Positions 1 to 8,005 of a DNA stretch of 64,000 nucleotides are shown here, in pieces. Both the position numbers and the translations under genes were made by a program. The DNA comes from UBA8904 sp035448625 (GTDB taxonomy: Bacteria > Desulfobacterota > Syntrophia > Syntrophales > Smithellaceae): NCBI GenBank assembly GCA_035448625.1, contig DAOTJI010000002.1, positions 1 to 64,000 of the forward strand. The letters run 5' to 3'. The notes beneath the pieces were generated by a model. The model was not told the DNA's origin. It saw nothing but the letters and a program-made list of their open reading frames with translations, and ran no database searches. How positions within the stretch are numbered: the first letter of the stretch is position 1; each line of letters opens with the position of its first letter.

Positions 1-863
1 AGGCTGGAGTTGAAATAAACCTGAATGATAATCGGTATGGCAATCAAAATCACCGCGACCCACTTCGTTGTAAGGTTTTCCGACTGAAACGCGAAAATGA
101 GCAGTAGCGTCAAAAGCAGCGCTACCACTGTCACCGGGTGAAACTTGGGAAGGAATCGTGTCTCGAACCATTCAATGCCACGTGATTTGATCAAGAGAGT
201 CCGCGTCAGATACCCTGCAACTAGCGGAATGACGATGAACACCACAACGGAGGTGATTAGCACTTTGGAGGGTACAACGACATCGGCCACACCGAGGAGA
301 AACATGACAATCGGGGCGAACAAAACAAGCATGATGAGGTCGTTTACGGCTACTTGAACCAGAGTGTAAGCCGGATCACCGTCGGTGAGATAGGACCATA
401 CAAACACCATGGCGGTGCAAGGGGCCGCGGCGAGGATGATGACCCCCGCGGTATAGCTCTTCGCCATCTCCGGATCGATCCAGACCGAGAAAACATGATG
501 AAAAAAGACCCAGGCGAGGAAGGCCATGCTGAACGGCTTTACCAGCCAGTTGACGAATAACGTCACGAGGAGCCCTTTGGGCTTTTTTGCCACGCCACCG
601 AGGGAGCCGAAATCGATCTTGAGCATCATCGGGAAAATCATCAGCCAGATGAGAATGGCGATCGGCACATTGACCTGCGATCCTTCACCGAACTCCATTT
701 TGCTTAACGCCGCGATACCATCCGGCAGGAATTTGCCCAGGGCCACGCCAACGACCATGCAGATCAGCACCCACACCGTGAGAAACCGTTCAAAAACATT
801 AAGCCTTTTAGGCTCTGAGGACGGCAGATTCTGCTCTGAAATTTTAGGGGCTTTTTTTGTCAT
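1..863 (-). CDS. acr3: Arsenite efflux permease Acr3 (partial, runs off window)
   Basis: The reverse strand is open from an ATG at 861-863 to base 1 without a stop, giving 287 codons of a polytopic membrane protein. The translation has the Acr3 layout: hydrophilic N-terminus, FERFLTVWV entry helix, a conserved GVIILAAAPCTAMVFVWSY segment with the essential Cys, and a following DGDPAYTLVQVAVNDL stretch. Acr3 (BART superfamily) exports arsenite across the inner membrane using the proton gradient. It is the last visible gene of an arsR-led operon. The forward-strand open frames over this region are antisense shadows. Only the C-terminal helices are missing. Confidence 0.93.
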   Translation of the reverse strand, partial: MTKKAPKISEQNLPSSEPKRLNVFERFLTVWVLICMVVGVALGKFLPDGIAALSKMEFGEGSQVNVPIAILIWLMIFPMMLKIDFGSLGGVAKKPKGLLVTLFVNWLVKPFSMAFLAWVFFHHVFSVWIDPEMAKSYTAGVIILAAAPCTAMVFVWSYLTDGDPAYTLVQVAVNDLIMLVLFAPIVMFLLGVADVVVPSKVLITSVVVFIVIPLVAGYLTRTLLIKSRGIEWFETRFLPKFHPVTVVALLLTLLLIFAFQSENLTTKWVAVILIAIPIIIQVYFNSS

Positions 864-911
864 AAAGAATTCCTTTCTGATTCATGTAATATTGACTTCG
901 AAATATCTATA

Positions 912-927
912 ATGTTTCGTGAAACAT
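912..927. repeat. Inverted repeat ATGTTTC-GT-GAAACAT between trx and acr3
   Basis: Two 7-base arms separated by GT form a perfect inverted repeat just after the stop of the thioredoxin-like gene and 48 bases before acr3. It could be a small RNA hairpin or a regulator site. It differs from the ArsR operators upstream of arsR and of the following gene. Confidence 0.45.
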
Positions 928-931
928 CATA

Positions 932-1063
932 TTATGCCATTTTTGCAACGGCATCAGAAAGCCACTGCTGAATTTTCTTCTTATCCGGCACACTGCCCAC
1001 GGCAACGACCTTGCCGTTGATGATCAACGCAGGGGTTCCCATTACGCCATACCGGCCGATTTC
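932..1063 (-). CDS. Thioredoxin-like small redox protein, C-terminal part (cut by gap)
   Basis: The 43 visible residues match the C-terminal half of the small TM0996/MTH895-type thioredoxin-fold proteins: GRYGVMGTPALIINGKV, containing the cis-proline TPA, then a VPDKKKIQQWL helix. Such proteins are common in arsenic operons between arsR and acr3 and probably serve as a thiol reductant. The N-terminal half with the expected CxxC lies in the assembly gap. A continuous 92-residue frame across the gap is an artefact of the placeholder length (see the fragment at 1164-1210). Confidence 0.75.
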   Translation of the reverse strand, partial: EIGRYGVMGTPALIINGKVVAVGSVPDKKKIQQWLSDAVAKMA

Positions 1064-1163
1064 NNNNNNNNNNNNNNNNNNNNNNNNNNNNNNNNNNNNN
1101 NNNNNNNNNNNNNNNNNNNNNNNNNNNNNNNNNNNNNNNNNNNNNNNNNNNNNNNNNNNNNNN
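1064..1163. other. Assembly gap of 100 N
   Basis: Exactly 100 N, a conventional placeholder for a gap of unknown true length. It interrupts the arsenic operon between a small gene start and the thioredoxin-like gene. Confidence 0.99.
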
Positions 1164-1210
1164 CCCGTCTGTCGTCCTTCAACACTGATTTGAGAAACCT
1201 TGTTTTCCAT
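1164..1210 (-). CDS. N-terminus of an unidentified small arsenic-operon gene (cut by gap)
   Basis: An ATG at 1208-1210 with an AAGGAAT ribosome site about 8 bases upstream opens a frame beginning MENKVSQISVEGRQT, then enters the gap. These residues do not look like the start of a TM0996-type thioredoxin, which begins with a beta strand leading into CxxC within about ten residues. I infer that they belong to a different short gene and that the thioredoxin start is hidden in the gap. If the gap really is about 100 bases, the two could still be one divergent protein. Confidence 0.4.
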
Positions 1211-1226
1211 TTATTCTATTCCTTAA

Positions 1227-1244
1227 TATTCCTATAACGGAATA
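1227..1244 (-). promoter_or_regulatory. Second ArsR operator-like site
   Basis: TATTCC and GGAATA arms with 6 bases between them; the core is TATTC-N8-GAATA, the same half-sites and spacing as the site at the arsR promoter. It lies between the arsR stop codon and the next gene, so the downstream resistance genes may have their own ArsR-controlled promoter. Confidence 0.6.
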
Positions 1245-1246
1245 CA

Positions 1247-1594
1247 TCATGATCGTTTACATCCATGATGACGCTGAATATCCGGCAGTCTTTTTTCCAT
1301 TTGATTCACCTTTGCGTCACCGGAGAGCCAGTGCCGGAGATTTCCCAAAAGCGTTGCCGCATAAGGATTTTCACTTCCATAATTCACAGAATAATAAACC
1401 CACAGGCCGTCCTTTGTTCCATTTACCAAACCGGCCTTTTCCAGCACCTTCATATGTTTGGACACCGCCGGCTGAGGAATAGACAAAAGCTCCTGGAGTT
1501 CGCAGACACATAAAGCTTTATTCTGTAATATCTTTATAATTCTGACTCGGTTCGGATCCGAAAGCGCTTTCATGATGTTTACAAAATCATCCAT
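1247..1594 (-). CDS. arsR: ArsR-family arsenite-responsive repressor
   Basis: A 115-residue winged-helix protein starting MDDFVNIMKALSDPNRVRII. The segment LCVCELQELL has the two-Cys metal site of ArsR/SmtB proteins at the start of the recognition region, followed by PQPAVSKHMKVLEKAGLV (helix-turn-helix). The start at 1594 is chosen over a longer frame because AAGGAG sits 7 bases upstream and a TTGACA-N17-TATATT promoter directly precedes it. Arsenite binding should release the repressor from the operator overlapping its own -10 box. It is first gene of the leftward arsenic operon. Confidence 0.93.
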   Translation of the reverse strand: MDDFVNIMKALSDPNRVRIIKILQNKALCVCELQELLSIPQPAVSKHMKVLEKAGLVNGTKDGLWVYYSVNYGSENPYAATLLGNLRHWLSGDAKVNQMEKRLPDIQRHHGCKRS

Positions 1595-1606
1595 AAGCAA
1601 ACTCCT

Positions 1607-1651
1607 TATATTCTTAATTTGGAATATAATATCATAGAAAAGCCCTGTCAA
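1607..1651 (-). promoter_or_regulatory. arsR promoter with overlapping ArsR operator
   Basis: On the reverse strand a -35 TTGACA (1646-1651) and -10 TATATT (1623-1628) are 17 bases apart. A perfect inverted repeat, TATATTC-N8-GAATATA (1607-1628), covers the -10 element. This is the expected layout for autorepression by ArsR. Confidence 0.75.
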
Positions 1652-1677
1652 GTTGTATTTGGGAAGCCAGTCTGCAA

Positions 1678-2067
1678 TCATTCTTTTTTTTGATTCTGAA
1701 GCATCTCGGTAATGCCCAGCGGATAGCCGCCCGCCAAGGCGGTTAGGTCGTCAACATAAGCCTCGCTCCAGTTGAAATAATGCTTTTCCGAGTAAAGACG
1801 AAGCCATGCGCGAACGTTCTGGGGCGGCAGATAATTTAAAGACACCACTTCCATGGGCAGAAGCTGCGCCTTCAGAAGCAGAAGTTCTTTTACCGGAAGA
1901 AAGTTTTCACAAACCGCGACAAACTGGAAATGATCTTCTTCGATGAGGCTGCGAAGAAATACGTTTTTCTGCCTCGTCAATCTTGCGATATTGTCAAAAA
2001 CGATAATGGGTTTATGGCCGCGGAATGAAGTGGCGGCGATGCGGTAGCGCATCGATTTATAGCCCAT
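1678..2067 (-). pseudogene. C-terminal fragment of an AAA/STAND-like ATPase
   Basis: About 130 residues beginning near a Walker-B-like strand (HKPIIVFDNIARL) and continuing through a sensor-like strand (HFQFVAVCENF) to a winged or lid-like C-terminus (ALAGGYPLGITEMLQ). It resembles the C-terminal half of a P-loop ATPase, but no Walker A is encoded upstream: the frame upstream of about 2075 turns into unrelated sequence. The ATG at 2067 has no obvious ribosome site. I read it as a truncated remnant, possibly of a mobile-element ATPase; the exact family is not recognised. Confidence 0.45.
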
Positions 2068-2378
2068 TTTCGTCCCGGTTTTTCGAAATTGGCGGGAGAT
2101 GCGGCCGTTGTTCAGGCGACGCCACCTGGGTTCGCTGCCGCTTGCATCTGATGGAAGACGCGAAAAATGGAAGCATTTCCGAGATCACGCACCATCGCGC
2201 CATGCTGCATGACTCGAAAAAACACATTACCGCCTATTCCAACGGCTTCCGCTGGGAGCTGCGCGGCACGGCGACCGCTCACGATATGGCCGCGATGATC
2301 GGCTGCGTCGGCTGGTGCAGCGGGTGGGAGCTGCTCTTTCGGATTCTGGATCATGATGAACCAACAAGAAACGATTGA
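2025..2378 (+). CDS. Uncharacterised open frame, possibly a gene remnant
   Basis: A 117-codon forward frame. Its first quarter is antisense to the ATPase fragment and is unlikely to be coding. The remainder, roughly from 2130, reads as a plausible soluble protein (HHRAMLHDSKKHITAY, then a GCVGWCSGWELLF segment with two Cys) and ends at 2378, overlapping the start of the next degraded gene. No family is recognised and no ribosome site was found. It may be the 3' end of a gene broken by the rearrangement that truncated the ATPase. Confidence 0.2.
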   Translation: MKWRRCGSASIYSPFSSRFFEIGGRCGRCSGDATWVRCRLHLMEDAKNGSISEITHHRAMLHDSKKHITAYSNGFRWELRGTATAHDMAAMIGCVGWCSGWELLFRILDHDEPTRND

Positions 2379-2716
2379 CCTCGTTCTGAAATTTTTGACG
2401 AGGGATACTCGTGTTCGCAAATCGTTTTGCCGCCCTTTTTGATCGATTCGGGCTGGATCAAGAAACGGCGAAAATAATGTCTTCCATTTTCGGCGGAGAG
2501 ATGGGCAGGCTGCGGGAAAAACGCGGCGCACTCGCCGGTGCATTCATGGTTCTGGGACAGGCCTGCGGCAACACTGATCCCAAGGATAAGGGAACTAAGC
2601 TTGCCGTCCATTTGAAGGTGCGTGAACCCAAAGAAGCCTTCGAGAAAAGACACGGCACAAGCCAATGCCGGGTATTATTGAAAAAGTGCACCACACAGGC
2701 GAAACGATTTGACTAA
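2353..2716 (+). pseudogene. Degraded C_GCAxxG_C_C-type redox protein gene
   Basis: The frame 2411-2716 has the signature of the C_GCAxxG_C_C family: RFGLDQETAKI, FGGEMGR, GALAGAFMVLG, TDPKDK and FEKRHGTSQC. Two family cysteines look replaced: the segment before GALAG has Arg where Cys is usual, and the N-terminal Cys region reads NRFAAL. The N-terminal part, starting at ATG 2353 (ETIDLVLKFL), lies in another frame, with the switch around 2400-2412. A frameshift plus loss of two conserved Cys argues for a decayed gene. Members of this family are small putative redox proteins in anaerobes. Confidence 0.5.
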
Positions 2717-2767
2717 GCAGCGCATATGCTTTATTGAATGCAAGCATGAAAAAAGTGGGGTTCATCT

Positions 2768-3622
2768 GTGATTTGTATCCTTAGGATCTTTACGGTCTTT
2801 TGCTGTCTTGCGTTGTTCATGTTTCAGGGAATTTCCCACGGCCGGGAACTTTTAATTTTCGCGGGCGCGGCGAGCAAACCGCCGACCGAGGAAGCGGCCA
2901 AAGCGTTTGAAAAAAAGATGGGCGTCAAAGTTTATCTGACCTTCGGGGGATCGGGGTTTGTTTTATCCCAGATGGCGCTCGCCGGACAGGGAGATATTTA
3001 CTTTCCCGGTTCTTCGGATTACATGGAGGTTGCCAAGAAAAAGGGTCTGGTCTATCCGGAAACGGAAAAGTATGTCGTTTATCTTGTACCGGCCATTAAT
3101 GTGCAGAAGGGCAACCCCAAAGGGATCAAAACGCTCACCGATCTTACGAAACCCGGCCTTCGTGTGGCGATCGCCAACCCCGAAGGGGTTTGTGTCGGCC
3201 TCTATGCCGTCGAGATTATCGAAAAAAACTTATCGCCGGAGCAAAAGACGGTCTTCCGGCGGAACCTCGTAAACTACACCGAAAGCTGCGAGAAGACGGC
3301 GACCGCCGTTTCCTTGAAGGCTGTGGACGCCGTCATCGGTTGGAAAGTCTTTGGACACTGGGATCCGGCGCGGATCGAAACCATCCCGCTTCAAAAACAC
3401 GAAATCCCCCGCATCGGCTATATTCCCATTGCCATATCGAAGTACACCAAAGACAAAAAGCTCGCCCAAGATTTTATTGATTTTATCGCTTCCGGCGAGG
3501 GAAAGGCGTTTTTCAGAAAATATCGTTACTTCATGAGTCCGGAAGAAGCGTCAGCCTGGATCGGCGAGGTCAAACCGGTGGGCGGTCAGTACCTGGTTCC
3601 CAAAGAATGGACGAGGAAATGA
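2768..3622 (+). CDS. Oxyanion (molybdate/tungstate-type) ABC transporter substrate-binding protein
   Basis: A 284-residue periplasmic binding protein starting at GTG 2768; TGA at 2747 in this frame excludes a longer one. A signal peptide runs to about residue 25. The mature start LLIFAGAASKPPTEEAAKAF and the GGSGFVLSQM and GDIYFPGSSDYM segments follow the ModA pattern of oxyanion-coordinating loops. Its stop overlaps the permease start by four bases, so the two are translationally coupled. ModA, WtpA and TupA relatives cannot be separated by eye, so the substrate (molybdate, tungstate or another oxyanion) is uncertain. Confidence 0.85.
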   Translation: MICILRIFTVFCCLALFMFQGISHGRELLIFAGAASKPPTEEAAKAFEKKMGVKVYLTFGGSGFVLSQMALAGQGDIYFPGSSDYMEVAKKKGLVYPETEKYVVYLVPAINVQKGNPKGIKTLTDLTKPGLRVAIANPEGVCVGLYAVEIIEKNLSPEQKTVFRRNLVNYTESCEKTATAVSLKAVDAVIGWKVFGHWDPARIETIPLQKHEIPRIGYIPIAISKYTKDKKLAQDFIDFIASGEGKAFFRKYRYFMSPEEASAWIGEVKPVGGQYLVPKEWTRK

Positions 3623-4386
3623 GCTTCAAAAGTCTAACCATCGCGATTGCCGTTTCCGTTTTCGTGATTTATACGGTGCTGATTCTATCTCTCTTTTATT
3701 TCTTTTCGGGGTCCCTGTTCATCGAAACGCTTTTTTCCGAACGGACGCTTTTTTCCCTGCGCCTGAGCGTCCTCACCGCCACCTTGGCTACAATCGTGTC
3801 CCTGGTCTTTGCCATTCCATCCTCCTACGCTCTTTCGCGCTACGATTTTTTCGGCAAGCGCTTAATCGACACCCTGCTGGAGCTCCCCCTGATTGTCTCT
3901 CCCGTCGCCCTGGGGGCGATGCTGCTCATTTTTTTCAACACGCCCGCCGGGGAAATGATTCAGGAGCGATCGACTCAAATTGTCTTTACGATCTACGGCA
4001 TTCTTCTGGCCCAATTCATAACGACGGTAGGGGTCGCCATCCGACTAATGAAAGCGGTTTTGGACGAGATTCCGAAAAAGTACGAAGAGATGGCCTGGAT
4101 CCTGGGCAGGTCACACTGGAATACTTTTTTTACGGTGGTTTTGCCGTTGAGTAAAAAAGGCATTCTTTCCTCCGCCGTTCTGACGTGGGCCAAGGCGCTG
4201 GGCGAGTTCGGGGCGACCATCACGATTGCGGGCTCCATGGCAATGAAGACGGAAACCCTTCCGGTTGCCATTTTCATGCGTCTGGCCGGCGCGGACATTC
4301 AGGGAACGGTGACACTGGTTTTGATTCTGATCGGCATCGGGCTGGGCATTCTCTTCGGCGTGCGGCTTCTGACGGATAAAGCGTAA
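3619..4386 (+). CDS. ABC transporter permease, ModB/WtpB-like
   Basis: A 255-residue inner-membrane permease with about six transmembrane segments. The EAA-type loop reads EEMAWILGRSHWNTFFTVVLPLSKKGI and is followed by ALGEFGATITIAGSM, a hallmark of molybdate/tungstate/sulfate permeases. The start at 3619 is chosen because ATGA overlaps the stop of the binding protein and GAGGA lies just upstream; a start 12 bases earlier is possible. The next gene is convergent, so no ATP-binding subunit follows; the pair must borrow an ATPase from elsewhere or be incomplete. Confidence 0.88.
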   Translation: MSFKSLTIAIAVSVFVIYTVLILSLFYFFSGSLFIETLFSERTLFSLRLSVLTATLATIVSLVFAIPSSYALSRYDFFGKRLIDTLLELPLIVSPVALGAMLLIFFNTPAGEMIQERSTQIVFTIYGILLAQFITTVGVAIRLMKAVLDEIPKKYEEMAWILGRSHWNTFFTVVLPLSKKGILSSAVLTWAKALGEFGATITIAGSMAMKTETLPVAIFMRLAGADIQGTVTLVLILIGIGLGILFGVRLLTDKA

Positions 4387-4467
4387 TTCGGCAAACGAAG
4401 GACCACCGGCATCGGCACGGTTCCCGGCCCTGGACGACAGCATGACGGAGCGCCCTTCGCAGACCTT

Positions 4468-5931
4468 CTATGGCCGGCTGAAATGTTCCGCCCGTACCCG
4501 GTGATACTGCAAAACCGCGGCCATCGCCCGAGCGGCGCGCTCGGGATCCTGATAAATGGGAATCGCGCGGTCCAGCAGGTAACGTACCATCCCCTCCTGA
4601 AGGCTGCGGTAGGTAAATCCGACAATCGGCTTGTCCGGATGCCGTTGGACCAGGCTGCAAAAAGCCTCCGCATGATCGATGAGCATCTTGTCCCGGGTTT
4701 TTGGAATCTCCACTTCGGGAACGCCCATTTCTCTCAAAATGCGATCGACAAAAATTCCGGGAGACAGGAAATACATCAGCAGCATATCCGCATTCGGGTC
4801 ATCGAGCAGAAGATCCGGAATATTGAAAAAACTTTCGGCCGAATTCAGGCTGTAGGTCAGATCGAGCGGGTTCGCTGTGCTTGCGGTGCGGGGAATCATC
4901 GGCTGAAGTTTTTCCACGGTTTGGGCCGAAAGCGGCGGCAACCGGAGCCCCGCCCGCCCGCAGGCATCGGCCGCCGTGGCGCCGGGACCGCCGGAATGCG
5001 TCTGAATGATCACGCGGTTGCCCCTGGGCTTCGGGAGCGTTCCCAAGGCCAGCGCGTAGTCGAACATTTCCGTGAGGCTCTGCGCCCGAAGGATGCCGCA
5101 CTGCCGAAATATGCCGTCATAAATTTCGTTGGGCCCTGACAGGGAACCTGTGTGGGAGCGGCCCGCGTGCCTGCCTGCCTCGGACCCGCCCACATACAAG
5201 GCCACGATAGGTTTATGCCGCACGATATGTTTTGCCGTTTTGACAAAGGCATCCCCGCGGGTAATGCCCTCGATATACAGTGTTACGACTTTCGTGTGAG
5301 GGCAGGCACCCAGGTATTCCAGACAATCGACGATGTCGATATTGGCTTCATTTCCCACGCTCATCGCCGCGCTGAATCCCATTCCGTGGCGATGCAGATA
5401 ATCAAACATCTGGGTGATAAAACTCCCGCTCTGGGACGCCAAACCCACAAAACCGGGAGAACCTTCCGTCGTGAGAGTTGTCGGATTGAGTTTGAGGTAG
5501 GGATTGGCAATCCCCAGACAGTTCGGCCCGAGAAAACGGATGCCGTATTGCCGGGCGACGTCTTCCAGTTCCTTTTGCAGCGCGGCACCTTCAGGGCCCG
5601 CTTCGCGAAATCCCCCCGAAACGATGATGGCGTGCCGGATGCCTTTTTTGCCGCATTCTTCCATCGTACGGCAGACGATAGCCGTCGGCAGAACGATCAC
5701 GGCCAGATCCGGCACCTCCGGCAGATCCAGAACGCTTCGGTATGCCGTGAGCCCGCGCACCTCTTTCTCCTTTTGATGAACGGGATACATTTTGCCTTCA
5801 TACCCCAGCGCCTGCACGGAGGAAAGCATCATCGACCCCATGCGCAGAAAATTGTTGGACGCCCCAAAAAAAGCGATGCTTTTCGGATTGACAATGGAAT
5901 ACAATGGACTCTCAGCAATGGATTTGATCAT
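4468..5931 (-). CDS. CoA-binding protein, ADP-forming acyl-CoA synthetase alpha-type
   Basis: A 487-residue protein starting MIKSIAESPLYSIVNPKSIAFFGASNN. Order of domains: Rossmann CoA-binding domain (FFGAS, about residues 18-135), succinyl-CoA-ligase-like domain with the likely phosphohistidine in AGRSHTGSLSG (around 260), then a third flavodoxin-like domain (THSGGPGATAADACGRAG). This is the alpha half of NDP-forming acyl-CoA synthetases; the ATP-grasp beta half is absent here and not adjacent. The enzyme would interconvert acyl-CoA and acid with ADP/ATP if a beta subunit exists elsewhere. AAGGAG lies 6 bases before the chosen ATG. Confidence 0.85.
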   Translation of the reverse strand: MIKSIAESPLYSIVNPKSIAFFGASNNFLRMGSMMLSSVQALGYEGKMYPVHQKEKEVRGLTAYRSVLDLPEVPDLAVIVLPTAIVCRTMEECGKKGIRHAIIVSGGFREAGPEGAALQKELEDVARQYGIRFLGPNCLGIANPYLKLNPTTLTTEGSPGFVGLASQSGSFITQMFDYLHRHGMGFSAAMSVGNEANIDIVDCLEYLGACPHTKVVTLYIEGITRGDAFVKTAKHIVRHKPIVALYVGGSEAGRHAGRSHTGSLSGPNEIYDGIFRQCGILRAQSLTEMFDYALALGTLPKPRGNRVIIQTHSGGPGATAADACGRAGLRLPPLSAQTVEKLQPMIPRTASTANPLDLTYSLNSAESFFNIPDLLLDDPNADMLLMYFLSPGIFVDRILREMGVPEVEIPKTRDKMLIDHAEAFCSLVQRHPDKPIVGFTYRSLQEGMVRYLLDRAIPIYQDPERAARAMAAVLQYHRVRAEHFSRP

Positions 5932-6148
5932 TTTTCTCCTTTCGGATCGCGGTTCGAGTATTGCGGGATTTTCCTGAAAAAAAGGACTCCTCCTCAAGAT
6001 CAGGGCACACCTCCAAATATTGTCGTAGTCCTTACCAGATCATTCCCCTCAATTCAAGAAGCCCTGAAGAACGGCGATAAAAAGGGCCGCTTTATGCAAG
6101 GACAAAGCGACCCCTCGTTGAATCCAATGATCTTCTGAAGCCCGAAAA

Positions 6149-7048
6149 TCAGTCCAGGACAACCATAACGCGGCATTTCTGCAGGAAGGCCAGGTTCTGT
6201 TTCGCGGCGCGGATCGTTTTGGCGTCATTGTTGCTGATGACAAATTCCGACATGCCGGCGCCTTGAGCACGGATTGCCTTCACGGTCAGCGGCATGTTGG
6301 TCACCCGGGCGTTGCTTTGCGCGGAGGTCAGATCACGGGCATAACCGCAGATGCCCTGCTGCATGGCGTAGGTTTTGTTCACGATCAGCGTCCCGTAAAC
6401 TTCAGAACCGTTTTCATCGAAAACTTTGGGAGACATGGCCGGACGAGCCTGCAGGCCGCGGCCGTCGATCACCAGACCGGTATATTCTTCATCCTTTGGC
6501 GCGGACTTTTTGGAAAAAGGCACTGGCTTATGCTCCCGGTCATCCTTTTTATCATCGGCGATAGCCTTGGGAAGAACGGCCCTGGCAACCCCTGAAAGCG
6601 GCATACGCACGGTTACTTCCACGGTTCCATCCGACAGGTACTCCTTTTTCACAATCTGCGCGCCCTTCACCATGCCGGAAACCGCCGTCTGGATCACGTC
6701 GCTCTCCACTGCGAAATCCTTGACGGTCGTCTGTGAATCGATCTGAACGCCCTGCACGGTTTCCAGCAGGTTTCTGAAGGCATCCACCTGGGCCGCACGC
6801 AACGCCATAGGCCGCGCCTGCGGTTTTCCATAAAAGCGCTCGGGTGGTGCACCCGTTCCCACGGCTTCGATGTACCCGTCCTCGTAGTTGATCAGTCCCT
6901 TATCCCCCACCTGATTGGTTACCTTGGACTCAATAATTTTTGTCCAATCCGACATGCCGACCTTGCCCTCCTGGGCAAAAACAACGCAGGCGCACAGAAG
7001 AAGCGCACCGACCGCAAGAAAAATTCCCGCTTTACGCAGTCTATTCAT
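6149..7048 (-). CDS. Exported LPP20/FlgP-like protein of unknown function
   Basis: A 299-residue exported protein. A signal peptide (MNRLRKAGIFLAVGALLL...VFA, cleavage about residue 26) leads into a domain with ARPMALRAAQVDAFRNLLETVQG and a following VIQTAVSGMVKGA and VEVTVRMPL. This pattern is typical of LPP20-like domains, which assemble in the periplasm or outer membrane. A linker rich in charged residues precedes a C-terminal part ending in MVVLD. AGGAGG lies 6 bases upstream of ATG 7048; longer upstream frames lack a start signal. Divergent from the L,D-transpeptidase gene. No role can be assigned from context. Confidence 0.7.
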   Translation of the reverse strand: MNRLRKAGIFLAVGALLLCACVVFAQEGKVGMSDWTKIIESKVTNQVGDKGLINYEDGYIEAVGTGAPPERFYGKPQARPMALRAAQVDAFRNLLETVQGVQIDSQTTVKDFAVESDVIQTAVSGMVKGAQIVKKEYLSDGTVEVTVRMPLSGVARAVLPKAIADDKKDDREHKPVPFSKKSAPKDEEYTGLVIDGRGLQARPAMSPKVFDENGSEVYGTLIVNKTYAMQQGICGYARDLTSAQSNARVTNMPLTVKAIRAQGAGMSEFVISNNDAKTIRAAKQNLAFLQKCRVMVVLD

Positions 7049-7262
7049 AATGAACCTCCTTATGTTTAACAGGACTGTTTTTTTTTTGCTGAACCCGGGC
7101 GCTTTATACCACAGTTTTCGCCAAAAAATGACTTTTTTCCGCCGGCGCACAATCATCCAATCCCGGCCCCGATCAACCATCGTCAGCGAAACAAGAAAAC
7201 CGCCATGAAACAACATCACAAAGTGATTGAAAAATGAACCGCTTTCCATTACAAATCCGCTC

Positions 7263-7988
7263 ATGATCCTCATTGGCGAAAAATCGGGAAAATGGTTGCC
7301 CGGAATAGGCGTTCTGCTTGCTCTTACGGCCCTTCTGTCTCTTGCCGCCTGCGCGACGCGCACCGCCGTGACGAACCGGTCGGCGCTTGATGCACAAGCC
7401 GCCCGGATGGAAAACACCGGGCAGATTCTTCTGGTGACGGACGAAAGCTTTCTTTTCCTGACTTCCTATAAGATTTATCCCCTGGAAAAGACGGATTCCT
7501 CCTGGCGACAGGCCATGAAACCCATAGACGCCGTCATCGGCAAAAACGGTTTCGCGCCGCAAGGCGAAAAACGGGAAGGGGACGGGCGCACACCTTCAGG
7601 GCTCTTCCGGCTGAAAATCGCTTTTGGTTATCCGCCGTCCGCTCCCACCCAAATGCCTTACCTTCAGATTCTGGAGGACGACTTGTGGATCGACGACCCG
7701 AACGATCCGGATTACAATCGCCTGATCAAGAAAAACCAGACGAAGGCCGCCTCCTACGAAAGAATGAAGCGCGATGACGATCTCTACAAATACGGGATCG
7801 TGATTGAATACAACACGGACCCGGTCATCAAAGGACTCGGCAGCGCGATTTTCCTGCACGTCTGGGCTGGCGCGAATTCCACGACGGCCGGATGCGTCGC
7901 GGTATCGGAAGATGATATCCTGAAGATTCTCGGCTGGTTGAATCCCATGAAAAATCCCATGATGTTCATCAACCCTGAGGAACTGTAA
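7263..7988 (+). CDS. L,D-transpeptidase (YkuD domain) lipoprotein
   Basis: About 241 residues. A hydrophobic segment ends in a lipobox (LSLAAC), so the protein is likely lipid-anchored. The YkuD-type catalytic motif is visible near the C-terminus: IFLHVWAGANSTTAGCVAVSEDD, with the His and the nucleophile Cys in the spacing of the family. Such enzymes form 3-3 cross-links in peptidoglycan or attach proteins to it. The ATG at 7263 fits the signal peptide best; a TTG at 7227 in frame is an alternative, and neither has a strong ribosome site. It sits 17 bases before the D-Ala-D-Ala dipeptidase gene, probably in one operon. Confidence 0.82.
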   Translation: MILIGEKSGKWLPGIGVLLALTALLSLAACATRTAVTNRSALDAQAARMENTGQILLVTDESFLFLTSYKIYPLEKTDSSWRQAMKPIDAVIGKNGFAPQGEKREGDGRTPSGLFRLKIAFGYPPSAPTQMPYLQILEDDLWIDDPNDPDYNRLIKKNQTKAASYERMKRDDDLYKYGIVIEYNTDPVIKGLGSAIFLHVWAGANSTTAGCVAVSEDDILKILGWLNPMKNPMMFINPEEL

Positions 7989-8005
7989 GTGAAGGAGGTT
8001 TTTTC

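Noticed and set aside
912..927. Chromosomal parS site
   Set aside because: The palindrome lacks the two central bases of the 16-base parS consensus, and no parA/parB genes are near.
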